Part shown: positions 43,931-52,949 of the stretch, piece after piece | Layout of the letters: each line of letters opens with the position of its first letter | Numbering within the stretch: position 1 is the stretch's first letter | Source: an uncultured Lachnospiraceae bacterium | GTDB taxonomy: Bacteria; Bacillota; Clostridia; Lachnospirales; Lachnospiraceae | Assembly (NCBI GenBank): GCA_910584945.1 | Contig: CAJUDY010000018.1 | Coordinates: forward strand, 6,509 to 70,508 | DNA length: 64,000 bases | Direction: 5' to 3' | Made by a program: the position numbers and the translations under genes | Notes under the pieces: generated by a model | The model's database searches: none | Told to the model about the DNA's origin: nothing | What the model saw: the letters and a program-made list of their open reading frames with translations, nothing else

Positions 43931-45253
43931 ATGAAAGGCACTAAAGGTATCGTTTCTGTTTTGCTAATTGTTACATTAGCATTATCCTGGCTGAGTGGAC
44001 TGGGTGGTGGATTGAAGGAAAGAAATACATACTATCATTATCTTTCGATTGCTCAGGACAGTATGGATAAAAAGCTGTATGAACAGGCAATTGAAAATTA
44101 CAAAAAGTTTTTGACATATAAAAGTGATCCTAAAGTGTATCAGAATATTATGGATGCATATGAGTTGCTTTACGAAGAAGAGCAGACAGCATATGTAAGA
44201 AACTGCTACATTGAAGACATGGCTGCTGCGGCGTCCATGTTTCCAAAACATGTAGAGTATTGGAAAAAACAGATAGATTTGTACATGGATGAAATGGATA
44301 ATTCTAAAGCATATGCAGTAGCAAAGGCGGCAATGAATCATCATGTCAAAGACGAGGAGTTAGAGCAGATTTATGAAGAACTTCTTTACAGTGTAAAAAC
44401 AGATTATAAATTATACACAGATTATAAAACCTGCCTGAACGGATATATTTCTGTTTTTGACGGAAATCAATGGAAAGTGATAAACAACAAAGGATCAGAT
44501 ATAAGTTCGAATTATCAGTTGATTGGATTGATTAATGATGAAGGAAAAGGGATTTATGTCAATGATATAGATACTCGTTTGCTGGATGAAAATGAGGTTA
44601 CCCGTGCAAGATTTAACACCGTTATTGAGGATGCTGGATATTATTCTGAAACATCGGATTGTGTTCCTGTTAAAATTAATCAAAAGTGGAGATATCTAAA
44701 GAGTGACGGTACTTTTTTATCGGGCGAATATGAACAGGCGGGAAGCTTCTATAATCATGTTGCAGCAGTGAAAGATGGAACTCTCTGGTATTTAATTAAT
44801 GATGAAGGGAAACGTATTTCTTCACAAGACTTTGAAGATATGAAATTGGATTTATATGGCTGTCATATGCAGGGAGGAATTATACTGGCAAAAGAAAATG
44901 GGAAATATCACATATATGATGCCAATCTTAAGCAAATCAGTGATTTTGCATGTGAGGATATAGATATTTGTATCAGTGATGGTTTGATCGCATACAAGCA
45001 GGGAGATCTTTGGGGATATATTGATTCTGAAGGAGAGATCATTGTTGAACCTCGATTTGCATATGCCAAAAGTTTTTCCAATGGAATGGCAGCTGTAGGG
45101 AATGCGGAAGGAATGTGGGGATTTATTAATCGGGAATATAAACAAGTGATTGACTACATATATCAGGATGCCTATTACTATACATCGGATGAAACATGTA
45201 TTGTATCAACCCAGGAAGGAAGCTATCAGATACAAAAATATGTATTTGAGTGA
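43931..45253 (+). CDS. TPR and WG-repeat membrane-anchored protein
   Basis: 440 residues from ATG 43931 (an upstream frame start at 43898 overlaps the peptidase). An N-terminal membrane helix, a helical TPR-like part (MDKKLYEQAIENYKKFLTY; residues 45-165), then WG-type beta repeats (GDLWGYIDSEGEIIVEPRF; AEGMWGFINREYKQVIDY) to the end. Probably faces outside. It may occupy the place of TadD, the TPR protein of classical tad loci, but with a different C-terminal half. Function unknown. Confidence 0.75.
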   Translation: MKGTKGIVSVLLIVTLALSWLSGLGGGLKERNTYYHYLSIAQDSMDKKLYEQAIENYKKFLTYKSDPKVYQNIMDAYELLYEEEQTAYVRNCYIEDMAAAASMFPKHVEYWKKQIDLYMDEMDNSKAYAVAKAAMNHHVKDEELEQIYEELLYSVKTDYKLYTDYKTCLNGYISVFDGNQWKVINNKGSDISSNYQLIGLINDEGKGIYVNDIDTRLLDENEVTRARFNTVIEDAGYYSETSDCVPVKINQKWRYLKSDGTFLSGEYEQAGSFYNHVAAVKDGTLWYLINDEGKRISSQDFEDMKLDLYGCHMQGGIILAKENGKYHIYDANLKQISDFACEDIDICISDGLIAYKQGDLWGYIDSEGEIIVEPRFAYAKSFSNGMAAVGNAEGMWGFINREYKQVIDYIYQDAYYYTSDETCIVSTQEGSYQIQKYVFE

Positions 45254-45262
45254 AGAGAATAA

Positions 45263-45925
45263 ATGATAAAAAAATATAATATATATAGAAATTGTCAAGG
45301 AGCAATTATGCTGGAGGCATTGATTGTATATGGGATCACAGTGCTTCTATTGTTTTTTCTGCTGGCTCTCTTTTCGGTATTCTATCATATATGGAATATT
45401 CAGACGATCGCAAATGAGGCGGCTACTCGTATTGCGCAAACATATAAATATCGTGACGCAGATGTAGATACAGGCTATGTGACAATTGATCAGGTTTCAG
45501 GACTGGAAAGGTATCGATATCTTCCGGGAATCCAGTATTCTATGGAGATTGCTGCGAAGTTAAAGATTCAGAATTATATAAATCGAAGACTGGATCATAC
45601 TTCTTTTGTGAATAAGCTGGCAGAGCCGGAAATATCTTTTGAAGTCAAAAAAGATGCTCTGTCAAACAGGCATGTGAAAGTTACTGTGACAGAAAAATTT
45701 ACAGTTCCTTTTGGAGAAGCTCTTACTTACTTTGGTTATAGTAATGTGATTCAATATGAGGCAACAGCATATGCAGAATGCCTGGATATCATTGACTATA
45801 TAAATATGGTTGATTTTGTAGATCAACAAACATCACTCAAAGCACTTGGCAGTGATACTGTGAAAATGGTCAATTCCATACTAAAACTTTTTAATCATAT
45901 TGCAGACTCAATGAATGGAAACTGA
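45263..45925 (+). CDS. TadE-like pseudopilin
   Basis: 220 residues. Short basic leader, then GAIMLEALIVYGITVLLLF, a hydrophobic segment with Glu at the position expected for pilin-type processing, and an extracytoplasmic domain of about 170 residues. Minor pilin of the Tad system. 9 bases after the WG gene. Confidence 0.75.
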   Translation: MIKKYNIYRNCQGAIMLEALIVYGITVLLLFFLLALFSVFYHIWNIQTIANEAATRIAQTYKYRDADVDTGYVTIDQVSGLERYRYLPGIQYSMEIAAKLKIQNYINRRLDHTSFVNKLAEPEISFEVKKDALSNRHVKVTVTEKFTVPFGEALTYFGYSNVIQYEATAYAECLDIIDYINMVDFVDQQTSLKALGSDTVKMVNSILKLFNHIADSMNGN

Positions 45926-45955
45926 GAAATTGATTTTATAACAAAGGAGAAATAT

Positions 45956-48613
45956 ATGGGCAGACATATTAGAAAAATGATATCCCGTTATGTCAATTGC
46001 AGCATGAAGGGCGCTATTTCTTTATTTATGGCTGTTCTAATGACTCCCTTTTTAACAATTGCAATGGTTTTGGTTGATACAGGGAGATATAACAGTGCTG
46101 TATCAATTTTAGATGAAGCGATGGGAGTATCCTCTGTATCTACACTTGCACATTATGACAGCTATTTACACGACCGCTGGGGATTAATGTCCATAAGTCA
46201 GGGAATCGATATGAATCGTACTTATAGCCAATATTTGAATGAAAATGTCGGAATTATGGGGAAAAGTCTGAAGCTTAATCAGGTTACGGCAGAGGGAGAA
46301 TATGCTCTTGCTGAAAATGAATTACTCTATAATCAAATTCTTGAATATTGTAAATTAAATGCTCCTACAAAACTGGCTACAAATTTTTTAAATATCTCTA
46401 ATTTGATTAAAGAGTTAGAAAAATTTAAAAATATAGGAAAAATTTTCTCGGCGATCACAAGCGGTACAGACGCGATAGATTCCACCATTACCTTGCTAGA
46501 ATCTGCAGAGGATGTGAAAGAGACTGCGGATAAACTGCAAGATCTGGAAAAAAAATATAATGAAGGATATTCAAATTTTTCATCCGCAGTTGATGCGTTG
46601 ATTGCCGCATTAAATGTACCAGAACCGGAAAAATCAGAGTATACAGACGATAAAGGGAATTTTGATTCGGATGCTTATGAAGCGGCAGTAAAAGAGCGAG
46701 AAGAAGATATAGAATCTGCACGTACAGGTGTAGTCACTGCCAGAGATGCATATGCAGAGACTTTAGAGGAAATCACAGAATGTGTACAAACATATAAGGA
46801 AAAGATGGGAGCATGTGCAAGCGCAGTTGGAGATATTGGGACAAATCTGGCAAGCCTTGGAGCAACCGCAATGAGTTTAGAGAAAAAGGCAAATGAAGAT
46901 AAAAAAACGTTGGAAGCACTTCAGAAAGAGATATCTGCGGCAGAAAAAGATGCTGATTTCAACCCTGAAGGGAACGCTTATATAAATATGAAAGCCAGAG
47001 AACAGACTTTATCAGAAAGTGTCTCGCAAAATTTTACAAAGAGTAACCTGGCTTCTGCCAGCGCGAAAGGATTAAAAGCTGTGAATAATAGTTACCAGGA
47101 CACTTTTTCCAGCTACAGCGATGCGACATTTGGCGAGTATATTACAGGATTTCAGGCTTTGAAATCAACAGTTTCTTCATACAGTGAGGGTGATGTTAAA
47201 GAAGATTCCAGCTCTCTTGATGAAGACACTTACCATAACGTTCATATGGCTGGATATGTGACTTCGGCAGATATTGACGCATATCTGGAAAGGCAGAAAG
47301 AAGAATTACTGAGTGGTTCCCTGAAGGCAGTACTTGATGGGCTAATTTCTTTCTATAATTCCCTGATAAAGTTGAGTTTATTTTATGATCCGGAATTATC
47401 GGCTGTGATTGATATGAATTTCTACAATACAAATCTGAATGGGCTGCCAGGCGCTGGTGCGGATAATGGCGGAGTTATGGCGGTTGTTACAGATGTTGGA
47501 AATATCGTTTCGGCTATAAAAAGTTTTAGCAATAATTTGGAAAATTTAAAACTGATAAGCGCTTTGAAGAGTTTAAAAAATCTAATTACAAGTATTGCTA
47601 ATTTGTTAACGGACCTTGCACAGTTTGCAGTAGATATATGTAAAAATATATCAGAATTATTTAGTAGTTATGATCGATTATATTATAGTACTTATGCAAC
47701 ATTTAATCTATCCTGCCGGACTGATAATACGTCTGGTTCTCTCTCATTTTCTGCAATGACAGGATATTCGCTTGACGGAACGTCGCTTCCGGATCAGGGA
47801 ATTTTCGGTTCCGGTTTAAGTGCTTTTGACGACCTTGCAGCAGCAATTGATGCAATTCGTTCATATGAGAATGGTTCGGGAGATGATTTGACATTCAGTG
47901 GAGCAGAACTGGAATACATATTGTATGGAAGTAAGACAGAAATTAGTAATCAAATATATACTTTTTTTGCGTTATATATGTTGCGCTTGTTGTTAGATGT
48001 TATTCCGATCACTGCTAATACAGAAGTACAGTCATTAGCAGCAGCCTCTACATTTGGTTATCCTGTTGTTATGACGATAGAGATTTTAGCAGAACCGTTG
48101 GTAGACACTATTTTGCTGGTAAATGGTTCGGAAGTTCCTTTGATTGAGACAACCATATATTTGACACCTTCAGGTCTTCCGGATTTGCTGGAAGGTTTAC
48201 AGTCGATTGTAAAATTCACATCTGATGACAAAGAAAGTCTGAAGTCAAGTTTAGTAGGTGCATTCCGTTCGAGCGTTGACGACTACGATTACCAACAAAC
48301 GCTTAATACATCTACAGGGATAAGCTTGTCTAAAACGATAAAAGGTTTAACTAAATTTAACTATCGAGAATATTGTTTTATGCTAATGCTGTTGACGGTT
48401 ACAAAAGAACAGCAGTTTGCCAGACTGAAAAATCTTATTCAGATGGAGACATTGTATTATTACCAGGAACAGGGGGCTCCTTATATGTTTGATCTTAGAA
48501 AAAGTTATACTTTTTTGCATACCAGTGTTTCCGCGGATGTAAAGCAAATGCTTCCGTCATTAGTAGATTCATCACTGTTTACGGCGGAACGTGAACAATA
48601 TCGAGGTTATTAA
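45956..48613 (+). CDS. Large TadG-like protein (DUF5702 type)
   Basis: 885 residues. A basic leader with KGAISLFMAVLMTPFLTIAMVLVDTGR at residues 19-45 is the pseudopilin-like helix seen in TadG and DUF5702 proteins; then AHYDSYLHDRWGLMSIS. Middle parts are predicted coiled coils (residues 170-390, many EKK and AEKDA runs). This protein is exported and likely caps or anchors the pilus. Overlaps the ribosome site of the next gene. Confidence 0.75.
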   Translation: MGRHIRKMISRYVNCSMKGAISLFMAVLMTPFLTIAMVLVDTGRYNSAVSILDEAMGVSSVSTLAHYDSYLHDRWGLMSISQGIDMNRTYSQYLNENVGIMGKSLKLNQVTAEGEYALAENELLYNQILEYCKLNAPTKLATNFLNISNLIKELEKFKNIGKIFSAITSGTDAIDSTITLLESAEDVKETADKLQDLEKKYNEGYSNFSSAVDALIAALNVPEPEKSEYTDDKGNFDSDAYEAAVKEREEDIESARTGVVTARDAYAETLEEITECVQTYKEKMGACASAVGDIGTNLASLGATAMSLEKKANEDKKTLEALQKEISAAEKDADFNPEGNAYINMKAREQTLSESVSQNFTKSNLASASAKGLKAVNNSYQDTFSSYSDATFGEYITGFQALKSTVSSYSEGDVKEDSSSLDEDTYHNVHMAGYVTSADIDAYLERQKEELLSGSLKAVLDGLISFYNSLIKLSLFYDPELSAVIDMNFYNTNLNGLPGAGADNGGVMAVVTDVGNIVSAIKSFSNNLENLKLISALKSLKNLITSIANLLTDLAQFAVDICKNISELFSSYDRLYYSTYATFNLSCRTDNTSGSLSFSAMTGYSLDGTSLPDQGIFGSGLSAFDDLAAAIDAIRSYENGSGDDLTFSGAELEYILYGSKTEISNQIYTFFALYMLRLLLDVIPITANTEVQSLAAASTFGYPVVMTIEILAEPLVDTILLVNGSEVPLIETTIYLTPSGLPDLLEGLQSIVKFTSDDKESLKSSLVGAFRSSVDDYDYQQTLNTSTGISLSKTIKGLTKFNYREYCFMLMLLTVTKEQQFARLKNLIQMETLYYYQEQGAPYMFDLRKSYTFLHTSVSADVKQMLPSLVDSSLFTAEREQYRGY

Positions 48614-48614
48614 A

Positions 48615-49169
48615 ATGGATGTATGGAGCAAAGAAAATCAAAAGGGAATTATAACTCTGGAGGCATGTATTTCTGTACTTTCATTTTTTATGTTAATGAT
48701 ACTGCTTGCCGGACTGTTTCGTATGTTTATGGCACAAAATCTTCTGGCTCATGCGGCGTTGGAAACCGCAGAAAGTCTGGCTTTGGACGCGTATTCTGGA
48801 AATAAGATAGGCAGCGGAAACTGGGGATCAGTTGGCGATTTGATCAACAATTTATTTGATTTGGCCAATAATGATGATTTTTCTACTTATGAAGATTGGT
48901 ACACGGATTCTTCAGACGTTTCTGTTGGAGGTGCAGTACAAACGAGACTGATCGCTTATCTTTCAGGAGGGGATAAAACGGAAGCGGATAAATTATTGAA
49001 ACGGTTAAATATAAAGGATGGGATCGAAGGAATAGATCTGTCAGAATCCCACGTAGAAAATGGGATATTGTATGTTGTTCTTAAATATCAGCTGGAATAT
49101 GATTTTAAGATTGGCAATTTAGGCGAAATTAAGGTTGATCAGAGGGCATGTTCGAAAATCTGGAAATAA
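48615..49169 (+). CDS. TadE-like pseudopilin, second copy
   Basis: 184 residues from ATG 48615, with GAGG about 8 bases upstream. KGIITLEACISVLSFFMLMILLAG near residue 10 is the pilin-like helix (Glu inside), followed by a polar extracytoplasmic domain. It pairs with the copy at 45263 and the DUF5702 protein as minor pilins. Confidence 0.78.
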   Translation: MDVWSKENQKGIITLEACISVLSFFMLMILLAGLFRMFMAQNLLAHAALETAESLALDAYSGNKIGSGNWGSVGDLINNLFDLANNDDFSTYEDWYTDSSDVSVGGAVQTRLIAYLSGGDKTEADKLLKRLNIKDGIEGIDLSESHVENGILYVVLKYQLEYDFKIGNLGEIKVDQRACSKIWK

Positions 49170-49199
49170 ATTTAATGGATAGGAAGGGAGTACAGGAAC

Positions 49200-50291
49200 A
49201 TGAAAATAAGACTTGCAATCCTTGAGATGGATGAAAACTATTTGGAGCGGATAGTTTCTGTTTTTGGTACAAAATTTGCAGATAAATTTGAAATATATTC
49301 TTTTACTGATCTGAAGGCGGTAATAGAGATATTAGAATCTGCAAAAATAGATGTTATGATTGCGAATGATATTTTTGATATTGATGTGTCAGATATTCCC
49401 AAAAGATGCAGCTTAGTATATTTTGTTGATACTGCAAATATTGATATGCTACGTGGTCAAAAGGCGATTTTTAAATTTCAAAAAGCGGAGCTTATTTATA
49501 AGCAGATTCTTAATATCTATTCAGAAAAAGTGGGTAATACTTTGGGAATGAAAGGAGACAACACGAATACATCGATTATTCTCTTTGACTCTATAAGCGG
49601 TGGTGTAGGGACATCATCTATGGCTTCCGCATGTGCACTGCATTATGCAAAAAAGCAGAAGAAAGTGCTTTATTTAAATCTTGAAAAGTTCGGCGGTGCT
49701 GATGCTTTTTTTAGTGCAGAAGGACAATTTAATCTCAGTGACGTTATTTATGCGTTAAAAAGCAGAAAAGCAAATATTTTATTGAAACTTGAAAGCTGTG
49801 TGAAACAGGATGCAAGAGGCGTCTTTTTCTATGCAAAACCTAAAGTTGCATTGGATATGTTAGAGCTTAATTCAGATGAGATTATAAATATGATTTTAGA
49901 ATTGAAAAAGTCAGGTGTTTATGACCTTATCATTATAGACACAGATCTTTCGATGAATAAAGAGTTTTTGCAGGTGTACAGGCAGGCGCAGTCCATTGTG
50001 TGGGTCAGCGACGGTTCGGAAATATCAAACGAGAAAATTATAAGCGCATTTACGGTTTTGTCCATTTTGGAAAAAAATGCAGAGGATCCTTTGAACGATC
50101 GTATTTTCCTTATATATAATAAATTCAGTAATAAAACAAGTCGAACAATAGAAGAATCCTGGGTGAAAGATATTGGCGGTGCTCCGAAATATGAATATGC
50201 AAGCATAAAACAAATACAATTTCAACTTTCCCAGTTAGACATATTTGATAAAATCAATGAATTGGGAGGTATGCATTGTGGGAAATTTTAA
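49200..50291 (+). CDS. tadZ: TadZ/CpaE-like pilus localisation ATPase with deviant Walker A
   Basis: 363 residues. N-terminal receiver-like domain (KIRLAILEMDENYLERIV; 1-110), then a ParA/MinD-like domain starting SIILFDSISGGVGTSSMAS near residue 123. The usual KGGVGKT loop reads SGGVGTSS, so the signature lysines are missing, a known trait of TadZ proteins. DLIIIDTDLSMNKEFL is the Walker B-like part. It places the Tad machine in the cell. Overlaps the FHA gene by 14 bases. Confidence 0.85.
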   Translation: MKIRLAILEMDENYLERIVSVFGTKFADKFEIYSFTDLKAVIEILESAKIDVMIANDIFDIDVSDIPKRCSLVYFVDTANIDMLRGQKAIFKFQKAELIYKQILNIYSEKVGNTLGMKGDNTNTSIILFDSISGGVGTSSMASACALHYAKKQKKVLYLNLEKFGGADAFFSAEGQFNLSDVIYALKSRKANILLKLESCVKQDARGVFFYAKPKVALDMLELNSDEIINMILELKKSGVYDLIIIDTDLSMNKEFLQVYRQAQSIVWVSDGSEISNEKIISAFTVLSILEKNAEDPLNDRIFLIYNKFSNKTSRTIEESWVKDIGGAPKYEYASIKQIQFQLSQLDIFDKINELGGMHCGKF

Positions 50292-51795
50292 TTATGAAAA
50301 TCAGGGGAACAATACATATCTGGTGTATGTGCCGACAGAGGATGAAAGTCTGGACTCTATGAGCCTTGGAATGATTACAAATAATGAAATTTCGGGCATG
50401 GCATCTTCCGTATTCATGCAAAAGAACAACGTAAAATATATTAAATACAATATATCCTCTAAAATTCCTGTAAGTCAACTTTTTTCAGGACCAGTTAATA
50501 AAAAGACGTTATTGGGAGTTTTTAACGGTATTGTAAATGCAGTGTTGTCGGCAGAAGAATATATGATAAGCGCAAGTATGCTTGTCATGGATCTTGACTA
50601 TATTTATTCGGATATAAGAACATACGAAACCGTTTTAATTTGTCTTCCAATAAAAGAAAGAGAACAATTAAAGGTGGATATAGGGAGCTTTTTTAAAGAT
50701 ATTGTGTTCCATGCGCAGTTTGACCAGACAGAGAATTGTAGTCATGTGACAAAAATTATTAATTATCTGAACAGTGCATATACATTTTCTTTAAATGATT
50801 TCCAGGAATTATTAAAAAGTTTTCAAAGAAAGGAAGCTGAAAAACCAAAAATCCAAATATCACCGGATACTTTAAATTCTGCCAGGGAGGAATTAAAGCA
50901 GAAACCGCAGATTGTTCCTGAACAATTGCGTTCGGATCAAGGTCTGGCTAAAGAAGATGAATCGTCAAATGCAGGCAGGACTTCCGTAGGTATGAAGACT
51001 ACAACGATTGTTCAACCATTAAAAGAAACAATGTCCTCTTCATTGGAGTCATCGGTGTTAAAAACAGAAGAAAATAGAAAACCAATAAGTCTTATGTATC
51101 TTTTACAGCACTATAATAAAGAGAATGCCAGTATTTATAAAGCACAAAAAGAAGATAAAAAGAAACTGAAGAAGGAGGAAAAGAAGCTGAAAAAAGCTTC
51201 TAAAAAAGACAAAAAAATAGAAGGGCAGCCTTCAGATTTTATAAAACCTGGACTATCTGTTAATGTGAATTCTGTGAATCAGGAAATATTGCAGAAGCCT
51301 TCAATAAATGCATCGTCTCATTCTGTGGTATTGCAGCCTGCTTCTCGAACTGAAAATTCATCAAAAACTTTAATTACTTCAGTGATTGGGAGGGAGGGGG
51401 CAACAGCAGATTTTGGCACTACCGTCTTCCTAAACCAGGACGACAACGACAGCAGCGTGACGGTCATCATGGGAGCCGGTACAAATACAGAACCGCAGAT
51501 CCGGCCGCATCTGATACGCAAAAAGAATAATGAACGGATTCCTATTCAACAGAATGTCTTTCGTATGGGAAGAAATCAGGATTTTAATGACTATGTCATC
51601 ATTGGGAACGAATTTGTGGGAAACACCCATTGTCATATTCTGGTAAAGGGAGAGGAATATTTTATCATTGATGACAATTCCAAGAATCATACGTTTGTCA
51701 ACGGCGTTATGGTCATGCCCGGGACAGAAGTGAAGCTGATGCACGGGCAGACGATTACACTGGCGGATGAAGAATTCGAATTCCGTCTGTTTTAG
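50278..51795 (+). CDS. FHA-domain protein linked to the Tad locus
   Basis: 505 residues from GTG 50278 with TTGGGAGG upstream (other in-frame starts lie deep in tadZ). Residues 1-190 are an alpha/beta domain with LVYVPTEDESLDSM, unrecognised but typical of this position; then a long polar linker with a Lys-rich coil (KKLKKEEKKLKKASKKDKK); residues 415-505 form an FHA domain (VFRMGRN, THCHILV, NHTFVNG), which binds phosphothreonine. The domain would read marks made by the kinase downstream. GC content jumps inside the linker (24 of 60 at 51301, 35 of 60 at 51421). Confidence 0.85.
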   Translation: MGNFNYENQGNNTYLVYVPTEDESLDSMSLGMITNNEISGMASSVFMQKNNVKYIKYNISSKIPVSQLFSGPVNKKTLLGVFNGIVNAVLSAEEYMISASMLVMDLDYIYSDIRTYETVLICLPIKEREQLKVDIGSFFKDIVFHAQFDQTENCSHVTKIINYLNSAYTFSLNDFQELLKSFQRKEAEKPKIQISPDTLNSAREELKQKPQIVPEQLRSDQGLAKEDESSNAGRTSVGMKTTTIVQPLKETMSSSLESSVLKTEENRKPISLMYLLQHYNKENASIYKAQKEDKKKLKKEEKKLKKASKKDKKIEGQPSDFIKPGLSVNVNSVNQEILQKPSINASSHSVVLQPASRTENSSKTLITSVIGREGATADFGTTVFLNQDDNDSSVTVIMGAGTNTEPQIRPHLIRKKNNERIPIQQNVFRMGRNQDFNDYVIIGNEFVGNTHCHILVKGEEYFIIDDNSKNHTFVNGVMVMPGTEVKLMHGQTITLADEEFEFRLF

Positions 51796-51806
51796 AGGGA
51801 AGACGC

Positions 51807-52574
51807 ATGGATTTCTATATATCTGCAACTACCGACGTCGGGACCAGACGAAAGATCAATCAAGACAGTCTGTTTGTCCGAAAGATAGAGACTCAGAGCG
51901 GGAAAATGGTGCTGGCCGTTCTGTGCGATGGTATGGGCGGACTGAAAGATGGAGAACTGGCCAGCGCGTCAATTACATCGGCGTTTACAGACTGGATGTA
52001 CCGGGATCTTTCGGCAATGTCTCAATATCCTCTGGAAGACCAGGCGATCCGGGCACAGTGGAGTGAACTGATCGCGGTCCAGAATGGCCGGATTCGGTCT
52101 TATGGCGAACGTCATCATTGTATGACGGGGTCCACGGTGACCGCTCTGCTGCTGACGGAAAGCCGGTATTACCTGTTGAATATCGGCGATTCTCGGGCAT
52201 ATGAGATCGCAGAGCAGGTAACACAGCTGACAGATGATCATACGGTGGTTGCCGATGAGGTTCGCTTAGGGAATCTCACGAAAGAACAGGCAGACCAGGC
52301 TCCCATCCAGAATGTATTGACTAGATGCGTGGGCGTACAGGAAGCGGTTTATCCGGACTTTTTCTTCGGGCCGGTGCGAAGAGAAGCGGTTTATATGTTG
52401 TGTTCCGATGGTTTTCGACACAAACTTACCATGGAAGAGATGCAGGAATATTTGCTGTACGCTGTAAGAAGAAAACCATTGCAAATGAAACGTCAGGAGG
52501 AAATTTTGATAGAGTTTAACAAGCAAAGAGGAGAAACCGATAATATATCGGTTATTACTATCTATGCAGATTAA
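51807..52574 (+). CDS. PP2C-family Ser/Thr protein phosphatase (Tad locus)
   Basis: 255 residues. TDVGTRRKINQDS, LAVLCDGMGGLKDGELAS, GSTVTALLL, LNIGDSRAYE and TDNISVITI carry the metal ligands. Opposes the kinase at 52950 and is paralogous to the phosphatase at 9701. Starts 11 bases after the FHA gene; the next small ORF overlaps its stop. Confidence 0.93.
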   Translation: MDFYISATTDVGTRRKINQDSLFVRKIETQSGKMVLAVLCDGMGGLKDGELASASITSAFTDWMYRDLSAMSQYPLEDQAIRAQWSELIAVQNGRIRSYGERHHCMTGSTVTALLLTESRYYLLNIGDSRAYEIAEQVTQLTDDHTVVADEVRLGNLTKEQADQAPIQNVLTRCVGVQEAVYPDFFFGPVRREAVYMLCSDGFRHKLTMEEMQEYLLYAVRRKPLQMKRQEEILIEFNKQRGETDNISVITIYAD

Positions 52575-52782
52575 TCCATTTTTACATTTTCAGGAAAAAA
52601 GACGGGGACTGAAAGAAAGAACAGACACAGGACTTATAAGTGGAGATACAGCGGAGATGCCGGTGATTCCCAATACTTTTTTGGAAGATTATGGTTTTCG
52701 TGTAATAGAAGACATCACATACGTTTCTTCTATAGAACGGATTAATCTGGAAGAAGAGGGAGGTACAAAATGGAATGGATGA
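52564..52782 (+). CDS. Small hypothetical protein in kinase cassette, 72 residues
   Basis: ATG 52564 lies within the phosphatase stop region (11-base overlap), suggesting translational coupling; there is no ribosome site of its own. Soluble, with DYGFRVIEDITYVSSIERI near residue 42. No recognised family. Its end overlaps the next small gene by 13 bases, an arrangement that favours a real gene. Confidence 0.6.
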   Translation: MQINPFLHFQEKRRGLKERTDTGLISGDTAEMPVIPNTFLEDYGFRVIEDITYVSSIERINLEEEGGTKWNG

Positions 52783-52928
52783 CGGATGAATGGCTATTTT
52801 ATGGGGGACTGATACTTGGTGGAATCTCACTGTTGATCATGATATTTGCTTTTTGCATCTTTCAGGTAAAAAAAGTACGCCTGAATGTCCAGCTAGATGC
52901 AGAATATGGAGAACGAAAAAAGAACTAA
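52770..52928 (+). CDS. Small single-pass membrane protein, 52 residues
   Basis: ATG 52770 with GGGAGG 6 bases upstream, ending TAA 52926-52928. One membrane helix (LILGGISLLIMIFAFCIF) followed by KKVRLNVQLDAEYGERKKN. It occupies the same place beside PP2C and kinase as the N-terminal segment of the fused protein at 12172, and may be its counterpart. Confidence 0.72.
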   Translation: MEWMTDEWLFYGGLILGGISLLIMIFAFCIFQVKKVRLNVQLDAEYGERKKN

Positions 52929-52949
52929 AGCAGTGCAGGAGAAAACAAT

